DNA of 58,102 bases from an uncultured Bacteroidales bacterium (GTDB lineage: Bacteria; Bacteroidota; Bacteroidia; Bacteroidales; Muribaculaceae), in the NCBI GenBank assembly GCA_947072905.1, contig CAMTKF010000010.1:1-58102 (forward strand), read 5' to 3'. Numbering within the stretch: the first letter of the stretch is position 1; the number at the start of each line of letters is the position of its first letter. The notes under the pieces are model-generated. The model made no database searches, was not told the DNA's origin, and worked only from the letters and a program-made list of their open reading frames with translations. This document shows positions 46,634-54,424 of the stretch, in pieces. The position numbers were made by a program, and so were the translations under genes.

Positions 46634-47239
46634 TTATAGAAATTTCTTGGTTTCAGCGACCGGATCGGCCGCATTAAGTATAGCACCCGAAACAGCCACG
46701 CCACTTACTCCCGTGGCCATGATCGCAGCCATGTCGTCGGCCAATATGCCTCCTATGGCTACTATTGGGATGTTGATACCCTCAAGGCGGCATTTTCGCA
46801 TGATGTCAGCATAGCCTTCGAGCCCCAATACAGGCGAGAGCTTTGCCTTGGTGGTGGTGAAGCGGAAGGGACCGAGTCCTATGTAATCGGCTCCGGCAGC
46901 TACAGCCATCCTGATATCGTCGAACGAATTGGCTGTGGCACCTATTATCTTGTCGGGGCCGAGCAGTGCGCGCGCCTCCTGCACAGGCATATCGTTCTTG
47001 CCCAGATGTACACCGTCGGCACCAAGGGCTTCAACCATCTCGACACGGTCATCAAGAATAAACTTAGCCCCATAACTGCGGCACAAGCGCCCTACGGCAC
47101 GACCCTGTTCCATGATCTGTGGTGCCGAAGCATCTTTCATACGCAGCTGTACCCAGCGGCATCCGCCTTGGAGTACTTTTTCAACACCGGCCGCTTCGTC
47201 GGCAAATCTATCGTTTCTGTGAGTAATGAATTGCAGCAT
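46634..47239 (-). CDS. thiE: Thiamine-phosphate synthase
   Basis: Joins HMP-PP and thiazole phosphate to thiamine phosphate. The 201 residues contain VQLRMKDASAPQIMEQGRAV (pyrophosphate-binding Arg and Lys), FILDDRVEMVEALGADGVHLGKNDMP (metal-binding Asp), IIGATANSFDDIRMA, DYIGLGPFRFTTTKAKLSPVLG and the phosphate loop VAIGGILADDM. The match to ThiE is closer than for the neighbouring paralogue, so this is taken as the true synthase. It overlaps the end of the upstream TenI-like gene by 32 bases. Confidence 0.95.
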   Translation of the reverse strand: MLQFITHRNDRFADEAAGVEKVLQGGCRWVQLRMKDASAPQIMEQGRAVGRLCRSYGAKFILDDRVEMVEALGADGVHLGKNDMPVQEARALLGPDKIIGATANSFDDIRMAVAAGADYIGLGPFRFTTTKAKLSPVLGLEGYADIMRKCRLEGINIPIVAIGGILADDMAAIMATGVSGVAVSGAILNAADPVAETKKFL

Positions 47240-47813
47240 CTATACGTTTTTTAATGGTTTCAAGATTTAGGTCAGCCCACAGACAGCCCAGCATGGCCGC
47301 TCCGCCAAATCCCAGTTCTATCAATCGGGGTATGTATTCGGGCACGACTCCTCCAAGAGCTATCACACTTGAGTTGATGATACGGCAGCGCGAAGCCCGC
47401 TCCAAAGCCTCGGCAGTGAATGCTGACGAGTAACCGGACTTGGAGATACTGTCGAATATGGGACTCAGGAATGAATACTCAGCTCGCGGATATGCAGTAA
47501 GCTCTTCAAACGAATGGCACGAACGGCTGAATGGTGTGAGCAGCCCTACCGGCGGCAGGGGATTGCGCGCATTGAGATGAATCCTGAGGTCGGGAAAACG
47601 CTCAACGAGCTGATGATGGCTGTGGACAGACAGGCGCGCATGCAGCCGCTGTGGAATCTGCGAAATGATGTCCTCCATCTGCGATGCCGTGGCAAGGGGC
47701 TTGCGCAGGTGTATGCGGTCTATGCCACAATCAAGGGCATGACATATCAGCCAGGCTTCATTATCCATGAGGTCGGGCAAGGTAATACCAATTATTTTAA
47801 AAGAATCAGCCAC
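47208..47813 (-). CDS. ThiE/TenI-like second thiamine-phosphate synthase homologue
   Basis: The start is placed at GTG 47813, which overlaps the thiS stop codon; an ATG at 47834 would overlap more. The 201-residue (beta/alpha)8 protein resembles ThiE (IDRIHLRKP, RLSVHSHHQLV, YSFLSPIFDSISKSGY, VIALGGV) but lacks the canonical metal-binding DD and Lys pattern of ThiE. Such paralogues in Bacteroidetes are annotated as TenI/ThiE2. TenI in Bacillus is a thiazole tautomerase. Here a tautomerase role after ThiG is plausible; synthase activity is less likely. Second gene of the operon. Confidence 0.8.
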   Translation of the reverse strand: MADSFKIIGITLPDLMDNEAWLICHALDCGIDRIHLRKPLATASQMEDIISQIPQRLHARLSVHSHHQLVERFPDLRIHLNARNPLPPVGLLTPFSRSCHSFEELTAYPRAEYSFLSPIFDSISKSGYSSAFTAEALERASRCRIINSSVIALGGVVPEYIPRLIELGFGGAAMLGCLWADLNLETIKKRIDAAIHYSQKR

Positions 47814-48009
47814 CGCAAACAGCCTGCAACACAATGATAGAATTGCCGTCGACTACCATGGTATCACACCATGCGGCCTTGCGCACGACTTTATTATCAA
47901 TTGCTACAGCGATGCCGACAAGCGGCATACCGCAGGCTTCAAGCACTTCGATGAGCGGCTTTGCATCGCCCTCGAAGCTATGGGCTTTGTTGTTTACTTT
48001 TATTTCCAT
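47806..48009 (-). CDS. thiS: Sulfur carrier protein ThiS
   Basis: Ubiquitin-fold carrier of the thiazole sulfur. 67 residues, usual length, ending in VCGG: the diglycine tail is adenylated by ThiF and turned into a thiocarboxylate. The N-terminus MEIKVNNKAHSFE and the middle IAVAIDNKVVRKAAW fit the family. First gene of the operon, starting 5 bases after the ribosome-binding site that ends the TPP riboswitch, so its translation is the likely point of control. Confidence 0.95.
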   Translation of the reverse strand: MEIKVNNKAHSFEGDAKPLIEVLEACGMPLVGIAVAIDNKVVRKAAWCDTMVVDGNSIIVLQAVCGG

Positions 48010-48013
48010 AATT

Positions 48014-48090
48014 TCTCCTTACGGCGGTACTAACCGCATCAAGTTCATAGGGTTTGATCTCAGCCCGGTCAATCGGGCACCCCTTGTATG
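48014..48090 (-). ncRNA. TPP (THI-box) riboswitch
   Basis: On the minus strand: ACAAGGGGTGCC, GGGCTGAGATCAAACCC, TATGAACTTGATGCGGTTAGTACCGC, then GTAAGGAGA. The conserved CUGAGA and the ACCUGAUC-like (ACTTGATGCGG) elements are present. The ribosome-binding site of thiS (AGGAGA) is at its 3' edge, so control is probably translational. Thiamine diphosphate would switch the operon off. Confidence 0.95.
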
Positions 48091-48093
48091 GCC

Positions 48094-48102
48094 GCAAAGT
48101 TA
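48094..48102 (-). promoter_or_regulatory. -7 promoter box for the thiamine operon
   Basis: TAACTTTGC on the minus strand, directly before the TPP riboswitch. Confidence 0.7.
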
Positions 48103-48278
48103 AACATTAAAATTGAAAATGCAAAAAAAATTTTATGGTGCAAATGTGTTTTTCAAACAAACATTTAAAGAAGTTCGATGCCGATGCGTTAAAAAGCTCA
48201 ACGCATACTGTTAAGCTGTGTCAAAATTCAATAATAGCTTGGAATTTTGCAACTTTTTACTCCCGCAAACGTATTATT

Positions 48279-48338
48279 CATACAACAAGCAACCAAGCAA
48301 CAGCATAAAGAAGTACAATTTGAATTAGTTTTTTCATA
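48279..48338 (-). CDS. Possible 19-residue hydrophobic small protein
   Basis: The frame encodes MKKLIQIVLLYAVAWLLVV: two lysines at the N-terminus and then one membrane-spanning helix with a tryptophan near the end. No strong ribosome-binding site precedes it. Small hydrophobic peptides of this form occur in Bacteroidales, but I cannot name a family. It may be chance. Confidence 0.3.
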
Positions 48339-48367
48339 GGATTAGATTTTTAAGGTTTTTACGGACT

Positions 48368-48398
48368 GAGGCAATCGTGAGACTGCCTCTTTCTTTTT
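48368..48398 (+). terminator. Possible terminator hairpin in gene-poor region
   Basis: GAGGCA (48368-48373) pairs with TGCCTC (48384-48389), followed by TTTCTTTTTG. No rightward gene is seen before it. Confidence 0.45.
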
Positions 48399-48897
48399 GT
48401 TCACACCCCGATAATCGGCTTTGAATTTGCTCTAAATTTGCAGGATTATATAAAACGAAAAAGCCGGGTTTCACAACTCGACTTTTCCTGTAAACCTTTA
48501 TCTTAATCTAATACTATAAAAAACACACATGCAAATTTACTACCATTTGAGAGTAATTGCAAGTGTTTTTGTCCCATTTTAAATTTTGTTAAGTAAAAAT
48601 TTAGCATATCCTTGGCGTTTTTACACTTTTTAACAATCAACCTAAAACGCTGACTACTAAGCAGTTGATTCGTGTTAGAAATTTCATATTTTTGCTTTAC
48701 AAATGCTATTATTTATGCTTCTTAACCTGATAATATCTGCAATTTAGACTATTTTAACAGTAAATTCCAATACAAAATGTCAATTTTATGTTTTATTCTC
48801 ATAATGGCAATTATCTAATCAGTGCCATTTATTTTATTGATTTTCAAGTAGAATCCAAGAAGAATTTTAACATAAAAGCTTATTCAAAAGATTTTTG

Positions 48898-48906
48898 TAA
48901 ATTTGC
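48898..48906 (+). promoter_or_regulatory. -7 promoter box for the acyl-ACP thioesterase gene
   Basis: TAAATTTGC, 20 bases before the ATG at 48926; it rules out the longer frame from 48788. Confidence 0.65.
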
Positions 48907-48925
48907 GAATAATTATTCAAAATAT

Positions 48926-49711
48926 ATGGTACTCAGCAAAGACAATAGCATACTCACCAACACATGGTTTCTGACGGCCGGCGAAACCGACGCACGTTCA
49001 CTGATGCCGATAACGCTCATAGCTGCCCGCGCCATAGAGACAGCTACCGAACACGCCAACGCCTTGGGCATAGGCTATACCGAGCTGGCCGAGCACCGGC
49101 TCGGGTGGGTTCTCGCACGCCTCAGCATCGAAGTGCTCAGATATCCGGGCATCAACGAAACCTATTCGATGAGCACTTGGATCGAGGGTTACAACCGTTT
49201 TTTCAGCGACCGATGCTATGAAATGACCGATGCCTCGGGGAATACCATAGCCAACATACGCTCAATGTGGGTGGCCATAGATATGAAAACCCGCACAATG
49301 GCAGATCTGGCCGAGCTGGAGCGCGAACGCTTCCCCATATCAGAGCGACGCAGCCCCGTGAGCAAGGAACGCGCCCCTCTCATTGCAAAGGGTGCCGAGG
49401 TTGCGACCCGCGACTACACTTTTAAGTATTGCGATATCGACTTCAACCGCCACGTCAACACTATACGCTATCTCGACCTGGTGCTGAATACCTACAGCCT
49501 TGACTTCTTCGACAAAAACGACATCAGGCGTCTTGATGTGTCGTTTGAGCACGAGTGCCATTTTGGCGACACAGTGACACTGAAAACCGGTGCGGCAGCC
49601 ATGCCCGCCAATGCCATGGTAACAGAAATTCACACCCATGAGCCACAGCAGCGGGCTGTGAGTGTGAAACTTACATTCAGCGAAAGAGCTCAGCAGGCCG
49701 CTAACGTATAA
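48926..49711 (+). CDS. Acyl-ACP thioesterase
   Basis: Releases free fatty acids from acyl carrier protein; cytoplasmic double hot-dog protein of the plant FatA/FatB-like family found in Bacteroidetes. The start at 48926 is set by the promoter at 48898. 261 residues: the first hot dog spans about 10-130 (GIGYTELAEHRLGWVLARLSIEVLRYP), the second about 155-255 with the active-site segment YCDIDFNRHVNTIRYLDLVLN (Asp, Asn and His), a close match to the family NxHVNN-like motif. Its end overlaps the convergent B3/4 gene by 22 bases. Confidence 0.92.
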   Translation: MVLSKDNSILTNTWFLTAGETDARSLMPITLIAARAIETATEHANALGIGYTELAEHRLGWVLARLSIEVLRYPGINETYSMSTWIEGYNRFFSDRCYEMTDASGNTIANIRSMWVAIDMKTRTMADLAELERERFPISERRSPVSKERAPLIAKGAEVATRDYTFKYCDIDFNRHVNTIRYLDLVLNTYSLDFFDKNDIRRLDVSFEHECHFGDTVTLKTGAAAMPANAMVTEIHTHEPQQRAVSVKLTFSERAQQAANV

Positions 49712-50364
49712 AAGTTTATATCTGTAGCCGAGGCATAATCGGTGAGCAGACGGCGGGTAAGCTCCATTATCTCGCTGTCGCTATGCTCGCCCTGCCCGTA
49801 TATATTAATTGTCATGAGCAGGCGGGTAGTATTTTCTGACAGCTTGGTGCGGTCGTTGTCGGATGTTGGAGTACCTACACCGCCCACCTCGTCGCGGAAT
49901 ACCGGCAGGCATGCAATGTTGAGCTGTCCGCGTCCTATGGCCTCGTATGGCTCACCCTCGCGCCCCACTCCGAGCGTAAGCTTACCGCCCACAATGGCAT
50001 CGCGGTCAAACGCTCCTATCGAATGGCCGGTGATGAGCGAGAGCAGATTGGTAAGGTCGATGATGGTGAGGGTGCGGTAAAGCTCAAGCCCCTTGACACA
50101 TCGCCGGGTAAGGGCTTCGGCCGAGGGCCGGTAGCGGTTGGGTTCCTTGCCCAATGCCTTGTATGCGGCACGTGTGGCGGCAATGGCCGGACGCTTGTTC
50201 ACCATCTCCATGGGCATGCCGCCAAGGCGCTTTTCCTCCAGTTGAATCTCGCTCCACAGGGCATCGCCGGTGGGAGGGTTTGCCACATTGGCTTCCACCA
50301 CTATCACATGCAGCGAGGGGGCGGCCGCCGCAACCTCCTGCGAAATTTCCACTTTTATATCCAT
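49690..50364 (-). CDS. Free-standing B3/4 domain protein
   Basis: The 224-residue protein matches the B3/4 domain of the phenylalanyl-tRNA synthetase beta chain, found here alone: KRPAIAATRAAYKALGKEPNRYRPSAEALTRR, then TIIDLTNLLSLITGHSIGAFD and LTLGVGREGEPYEAIG. In the synthetase this domain edits mischarged Tyr-tRNA(Phe). The stand-alone proteins may edit tRNA or bind another ligand; no catalytic proof exists in the sequence. A -7 box TAATTTTG (minus strand) lies at 50390-50397. The gene converges on the thioesterase gene, overlapping it by 22 bases. Confidence 0.85.
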   Translation of the reverse strand: MDIKVEISQEVAAAAPSLHVIVVEANVANPPTGDALWSEIQLEEKRLGGMPMEMVNKRPAIAATRAAYKALGKEPNRYRPSAEALTRRCVKGLELYRTLTIIDLTNLLSLITGHSIGAFDRDAIVGGKLTLGVGREGEPYEAIGRGQLNIACLPVFRDEVGGVGTPTSDNDRTKLSENTTRLLMTINIYGQGEHSDSEIMELTRRLLTDYASATDINFYTLAAC

Positions 50365-50389
50365 TATTCCTATTTTATGATTTTTCTGA

Positions 50390-50397
50390 CAAAATTA
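50390..50397 (-). promoter_or_regulatory. -7 promoter box for the B3/4 gene
   Basis: TAATTTTG on the minus strand, 25 bases before the ATG. Confidence 0.55.
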
Positions 50398-50473
50398 AGA
50401 CCTTATTTAGATTTAACATACCCATTTAACTTATTTTAAGCCGTGCTGAATGTTTAAATATTAAAATTTGGCT

Positions 50474-50482
50474 TAACTTTGC
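50474..50482 (+). promoter_or_regulatory. -7 promoter box for greA and downstream genes
   Basis: TAACTTTGC, giving an untranslated leader of about 110 bases before greA. The leader holds a short palindrome (TCACAGCTGTGA, 50519-50530). Confidence 0.6.
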
Positions 50483-50599
50483 ATCGGAACGAATAAAATG
50501 ATTTTTGCGGGAGCTCGGTCACAGCTGTGATAGAGTTTCTTCATTTTTTATTTGTCGTTTCAGTAATAACCTTAGAAAAAACAATTAATTCCTATAATT

Positions 50600-51070
50600 A
50601 TGGCAATCACTTACATGACCCAAGAGGGCTATAAAAAGAAAATGGAAGAAATCGCTTACCTCGAAAGTGTTAAGCGTCCCGAAATATCACGCGCCATCGC
50701 CGAAGCCCGCGACAAAGGCGACCTCTCTGAAAATGCCGAATACGATGCCGCCAAGGAGGCTCAGGGCATGCTCGAAATGAAAATCGCCCAGCTCAAGGAC
50801 CTCGTGGCCAACGCCCGTATCCTCGACGAATCAAAGCTCAACTGCGAGGAAGTGCAGATTCTCAACCGCGTGAAGATGAAAAACGTGGCCAACGGCGCCG
50901 AAATGGAATACACCATCGTGGCTGACTCCGAAGCCAACCTCCGCGAAAAGAAAATCGCTTCGTCAACTCCCATCGCACAGGGTCTTCTCGGCCACAAGAT
51001 AGGCGATGTTGTCGAAATCCGTGTTCCCTCGGGCCTGATGAAGTTTGAAATCATTGAAATATCTTTCTGA
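50600..51070 (+). CDS. greA: Transcription elongation factor GreA
   Basis: Rescues backtracked RNA polymerase by stimulating transcript cleavage. 156 residues: the N-terminal coiled coil (about 8-75; KMEEIAYLESVKRPEISRAIAEARDKGDLSENAEYDAAKEAQ, seen in segments) has the acidic tip Asp and Glu at GDLSENAEYDAA, and the C-terminal FKBP-like domain holds ASSTPIAQGLLGHKIGDVVEI. Normal length. First of a compact run of rightward genes (greA, HIT, TlpA-like, phosphoethanolamine transferase) with gaps of 0-3 bases or an overlap. Confidence 0.97.
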   Translation: MAITYMTQEGYKKKMEEIAYLESVKRPEISRAIAEARDKGDLSENAEYDAAKEAQGMLEMKIAQLKDLVANARILDESKLNCEEVQILNRVKMKNVANGAEMEYTIVADSEANLREKKIASSTPIAQGLLGHKIGDVVEIRVPSGLMKFEIIEISF

Positions 51071-51073
51071 ACC

Positions 51074-51472
51074 ATGGCATCAATATTTTCGCGCATAGTT
51101 GCGGGCGAAATTCCTTCTTATAAGGTTGCCGAGGATGCTGCCCACTACGCATTCCTCGACATCAACCCAGTGGCCGAAGGACATGTATTGGTTATTCCCA
51201 AGCGCGAGGTCGACTATATATTTGACCTCGACGACAACGAGCTTGCCGATCTTCATGTATTTGCCAAACGTGTGGCCAAAGCCATTAAAGAAGCCATCCC
51301 CTGCCGCAAGGTAGGTATGGCGGTGCTGGGCCTTGAAGTGCCTCACGCACATATACATCTGGTGCCCCTGCGCTCTGAGGGCGACCTGAACTTCGCCCAC
51401 AAACTCAGCCTTCCGGCCGAACGCATGAGCGAAATCGCCAAGTCCATTTCTGACAAATTCGATAAAGAATGA
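51074..51472 (+). CDS. HIT-family nucleotide-binding protein
   Basis: Small hydrolase or transferase acting on nucleoside phosphoramidates or dinucleotides; cytoplasmic. 132 residues with SIFSRIVAGEIPSYKV at the N-terminus, GHVLVIPKREV and the histidine triad HAHIHLVPL (His91, His93, His95). Starts 3 bases after the greA stop codon and overlaps the next gene by 4 bases. The precise substrate is unknown, as for most bacterial HIT proteins. Confidence 0.94.
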   Translation: MASIFSRIVAGEIPSYKVAEDAAHYAFLDINPVAEGHVLVIPKREVDYIFDLDDNELADLHVFAKRVAKAIKEAIPCRKVGMAVLGLEVPHAHIHLVPLRSEGDLNFAHKLSLPAERMSEIAKSISDKFDKE

Positions 51473-52563
51473 AAAAATCATTTATCACAGCTGCCATCGC
51501 CGTTTCGGCTCTGTTCATCACCTCGTGCGACAAACAGTCGGGATGGTCGATTTCGGGCGAAATAGCCGGTGCCGACGACCGTACCCTCGTAATCGAGGGA
51601 TTCAACAACGGTATGTGGTATGTAGTAGACTCAGTGAAGACCACAAACGGCGAATTCAAATACAACGCCTCTGCTCCGGCCGATTATCCCGAGGTAATGC
51701 GCCTGGGTATGGACGGACAGTATATCTACTTCCCCGTTGATTCCGTAGACCACGTGAGCCTGATGGCCGACGCGGCCGACTTCACCAACAGCTATCGCCT
51801 CGACGGCACCTTGCAAGCCCGCAATATCCGCTCTATCGACAGCCTGCTCAATGCCTCGGTAAGCAGCCGCGGTGTGCTCACCACCATTGCCGACACCGAC
51901 CTGAAGCATCAGTTGTTCAACAAGGCTTTTGACGATCCATCGGTAATGTCGGTTTATTATCTGATAAACAAGACTCTTGGCGACCAACCGCTGTACGACA
52001 TCACCAATCCCGCCGATGTACGCCTTTATGGTGCGGTGGCACAGCGATTTGCCAACGAGCGTCCCAACGATCCACGCTCTAAGTATCTCGCCGATACCTA
52101 CAAGCGTGCCCGCATGGCCAACGGCGAAGTAAAGCCCCGCGAATTCGTGGCCAACGAAATCTCTATCATTGATATCGAACGTGCCGATGTACGCGGTCAG
52201 AAACATTCGCTGGCCGAGATGGCCTCAAAGGGCGATGTGGTTATCCTCAGCTTCACCGCCTACAATATGGAATCTTCGCCGGCCTACAACGTCGTGCTCA
52301 ACTCCATTTACGAGAAGTATCGCAACCAAGGCCTGCAGATTTACCAGATTGCATTTGACGGCGACGAAACCTCATGGAAGCAGACTGCAAGAAATCTGCC
52401 CTGGACCGCCGTGTGGAACTCCACCACCGACAGCAACGCACCGCTGGTAGAATACAACGTAGGCGCTCTGCCCATGACATTCATCATCGACCGCCAAGGC
52501 TCTATCGCCGCTCGCGTGGCCGACCCCACACAACTCGAAGCTGAAGTTAAAAAATATCTTTAA
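51469..52563 (+). CDS. DUF4369/TlpA-like lipoprotein without redox cysteines
   Basis: The 364-residue lipoprotein has a lipobox (FITSC; Cys19). Residues about 25-130 resemble the DUF4369 beta domain (GWSISGEIAGADDRTLVIEG, NGEFKYNAS), and about 225-364 form a thioredoxin fold of the TlpA/ResA type: VVILSFTAYNMESSPAYN, LQIYQIAFDGDETSWKQ and the cis-Pro region GALPMTFIIDRQGSI. The WCxxC active site is replaced by AYNMESSPA, so it cannot do the usual disulfide chemistry. It is probably a periplasmic binding or scaffold protein. It overlaps the HIT gene by ATGA, and the next gene starts right after its stop codon. Confidence 0.85.
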   Translation: MKKSFITAAIAVSALFITSCDKQSGWSISGEIAGADDRTLVIEGFNNGMWYVVDSVKTTNGEFKYNASAPADYPEVMRLGMDGQYIYFPVDSVDHVSLMADAADFTNSYRLDGTLQARNIRSIDSLLNASVSSRGVLTTIADTDLKHQLFNKAFDDPSVMSVYYLINKTLGDQPLYDITNPADVRLYGAVAQRFANERPNDPRSKYLADTYKRARMANGEVKPREFVANEISIIDIERADVRGQKHSLAEMASKGDVVILSFTAYNMESSPAYNVVLNSIYEKYRNQGLQIYQIAFDGDETSWKQTARNLPWTAVWNSTTDSNAPLVEYNVGALPMTFIIDRQGSIAARVADPTQLEAEVKKYL

Positions 52564-54375
52564 GTGATACTTATATATTATCTTATTGCAGCCATTCTGC
52601 TATTTGGAATGGCAAAACTACTCCACGAAAGTTTCAACAAAGGACTTTCGCTCAGCAGTCGCCATCAGCAAGGCTCGCGTTTCGCAGTCGCCTCACTGAT
52701 GGCGACTGTGCCATTGGCTATTACCTGCATGCCACCCTGCGGCGGCCGCTTGATTGCCGCAACGGTAAGTGTGGTGGCATGGATGCTCACCTACCCCGTT
52801 CTGTTCCATATCAGCAGCCGCAAGTCGTCGCCCGACTACGACAACTATATGGATACGGCCGCCGGATATTACTTCTTCGGGGCCATGAGCGCAATCACCG
52901 TAGCCGGCTATGCCACAGGTTCTGTCGGATACATCGCATCGGGCATACTGCTGTCGCTGGTCGAATTCGGCTTGCTCGCGCTTTGCTTTGCCCAGATTGT
53001 GTACTTCGCCATGTACAAGAAGTGTATCGACAACAACGGCATGATTCTCGTGGAGCAGACCCACGTCAACGAGGTTATCGAATTTTCGCGCTCATACCCC
53101 TTGGCGGCAAGCATCGCCACCATAATCGCTGTTGTGGGATTGTGCGCGGCATGTTTCGCGGCCAACTTCTTGCCTCCGCATCCGCAATCGGCCACCGTAC
53201 CGCTATGGATGGCAGCCATAGAGATAGTGATAGCAGTGGCCCTGAGCATATTCATATTCCGGGGCAAACGCTGCCCCTTCAGACGTTGCGGAATCGTGAA
53301 ACTCTTCCTTGACGTACGCGAGTTCTCTCACTCCAATACCGACTACAAGGAGTATCAGGCCCGGCGACTGAGCACACTCTCAGTCACCCCCCAGGGTAAG
53401 CCTTGGAGCAAGCCCTCAACCATAGTGATGGTGATAGGTGAGAGCGCCACACGCGACTTCTGCAGCGCGTTCACGCCCATGAAGGAGGACACTACCCCCT
53501 GGATACGCCAAATGGCCGAAGCAGACCCCGCACACTTCATGCTGTTTCCCAACGCATACTCATGCGCGCTCTACACCGTGGCTACACTCGAAAAGGCATT
53601 GACTGAGTTCAACCAATACAACGGTAAAAACTTCAACGAAGCCTGCACCGTAGTCGACATAGCCCACGCTCTGGGCTACCGCGTGCACTGGTACAGCAAC
53701 CAGGGACATCTGGGCGCATTCGACACCCGGGTGACACTCGTGGCAGAGACATCCGACGTGGCCAAATGGACCAAGCAGGAGCTAAACCGCGTGCAATACG
53801 ACATGACCCTGCTCGACTTCATAGACGAACTTAATCCCGAGGTCAACAATCTGCTTGTATTCCACCTCAAGGGAAGCCACTTCAACTTCCTCAACCGCTA
53901 CCCGCAGGAATACACCGTGTGGGGCAAACCCGGAGTGCAGGACAACGTACCCAACTACATGAATTCGCTTCGATACACCGATACCGTGCTGCATGCCATA
54001 TTCGACCGCTGCCGCGAGAAGCTCAACATGCAGGCCATGCTCTACTTCTCAGACCACGGCCAGATACCATCGCAGCGGCGCACCCCCGGATTCGACGGCT
54101 TCAATAACGTCAGGATTCCCATGTTCCTGTGGGTAAGCGACGAGTACATATCCCGGCATCCCGTGCCATACAAAGCCTTGCAGGCCAATCACAACCGCTA
54201 CTTCACCAACGACCTGGCATACAACCTTATGTGCGGACTCATGGATGTAAAATCCAACTGCTACGACGAATCAGACTCCATAGCATCCGAGAAATACCGC
54301 CACACCGTAGAGACCCTGCTCACCGACGACGGCCGCATGCCACTCACCGACGACCCCACCACTCACACAAAATAA
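52564..54375 (+). CDS. Phosphoethanolamine transferase (EptA/sulfatase-fold family)
   Basis: Inner-membrane enzyme that transfers phosphoethanolamine to lipid A or another surface glycolipid. The chosen start is GTG at 52564, directly after the previous stop codon; it begins the first membrane helix. Five or so helices cover about residues 1-240, then a periplasmic alkaline-phosphatase-fold domain. The nucleophile is Thr296 in MVIGESATRDFC; metal and phosphate motifs follow: VFHLKGSHFNFLNRYP, YTDTVLHAIFDRC, LYFSDHGQIPS. Length 603. Modification of lipid A at this site gives resistance to cationic peptides in related gut bacteria. Last gene of the greA run; terminator at 54372. Confidence 0.88.
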   Translation: MILIYYLIAAILLFGMAKLLHESFNKGLSLSSRHQQGSRFAVASLMATVPLAITCMPPCGGRLIAATVSVVAWMLTYPVLFHISSRKSSPDYDNYMDTAAGYYFFGAMSAITVAGYATGSVGYIASGILLSLVEFGLLALCFAQIVYFAMYKKCIDNNGMILVEQTHVNEVIEFSRSYPLAASIATIIAVVGLCAACFAANFLPPHPQSATVPLWMAAIEIVIAVALSIFIFRGKRCPFRRCGIVKLFLDVREFSHSNTDYKEYQARRLSTLSVTPQGKPWSKPSTIVMVIGESATRDFCSAFTPMKEDTTPWIRQMAEADPAHFMLFPNAYSCALYTVATLEKALTEFNQYNGKNFNEACTVVDIAHALGYRVHWYSNQGHLGAFDTRVTLVAETSDVAKWTKQELNRVQYDMTLLDFIDELNPEVNNLLVFHLKGSHFNFLNRYPQEYTVWGKPGVQDNVPNYMNSLRYTDTVLHAIFDRCREKLNMQAMLYFSDHGQIPSQRRTPGFDGFNNVRIPMFLWVSDEYISRHPVPYKALQANHNRYFTNDLAYNLMCGLMDVKSNCYDESDSIASEKYRHTVETLLTDDGRMPLTDDPTTHTK

Positions 54376-54414
54376 AAAAATTAGAGGTTGATTTCTAAAC
54401 CTCTAATTTTTTTA
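54372..54414. terminator. Bidirectional terminator
   Basis: ATAAAAAAATTAGAGGTT pairs with AACCTCTAATTTTTTTAT around the loop GATTTCTA. It lies between convergent genes. Confidence 0.9.
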
Positions 54415-54424
54415 TTATACTTGG

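Larger units (their letters stand above)
48103..48897. other. AT-rich gene-poor region between thi operon and thioesterase
   Basis: No ordinary gene fits. It holds a short hairpin ATGCGTT-AACGCAT (48186-48208), a 19-codon minus-strand frame (48279-48338), a hairpin with a following T tract (48368-48398), and two plus-strand boxes of -7 type: TAAATTTGC near 48433-48441 and TATTTTTGC near 48687-48695. These suggest one or more small transcripts. Confidence 0.4.

Noticed and set aside
48528-48581. 17-codon plus-strand frame (MQIYYHLRVIASVFVPF)
   Set aside because: Weak ribosome site, no clear membrane or binding pattern and overlaps AT-rich spacer; indistinguishable from chance.
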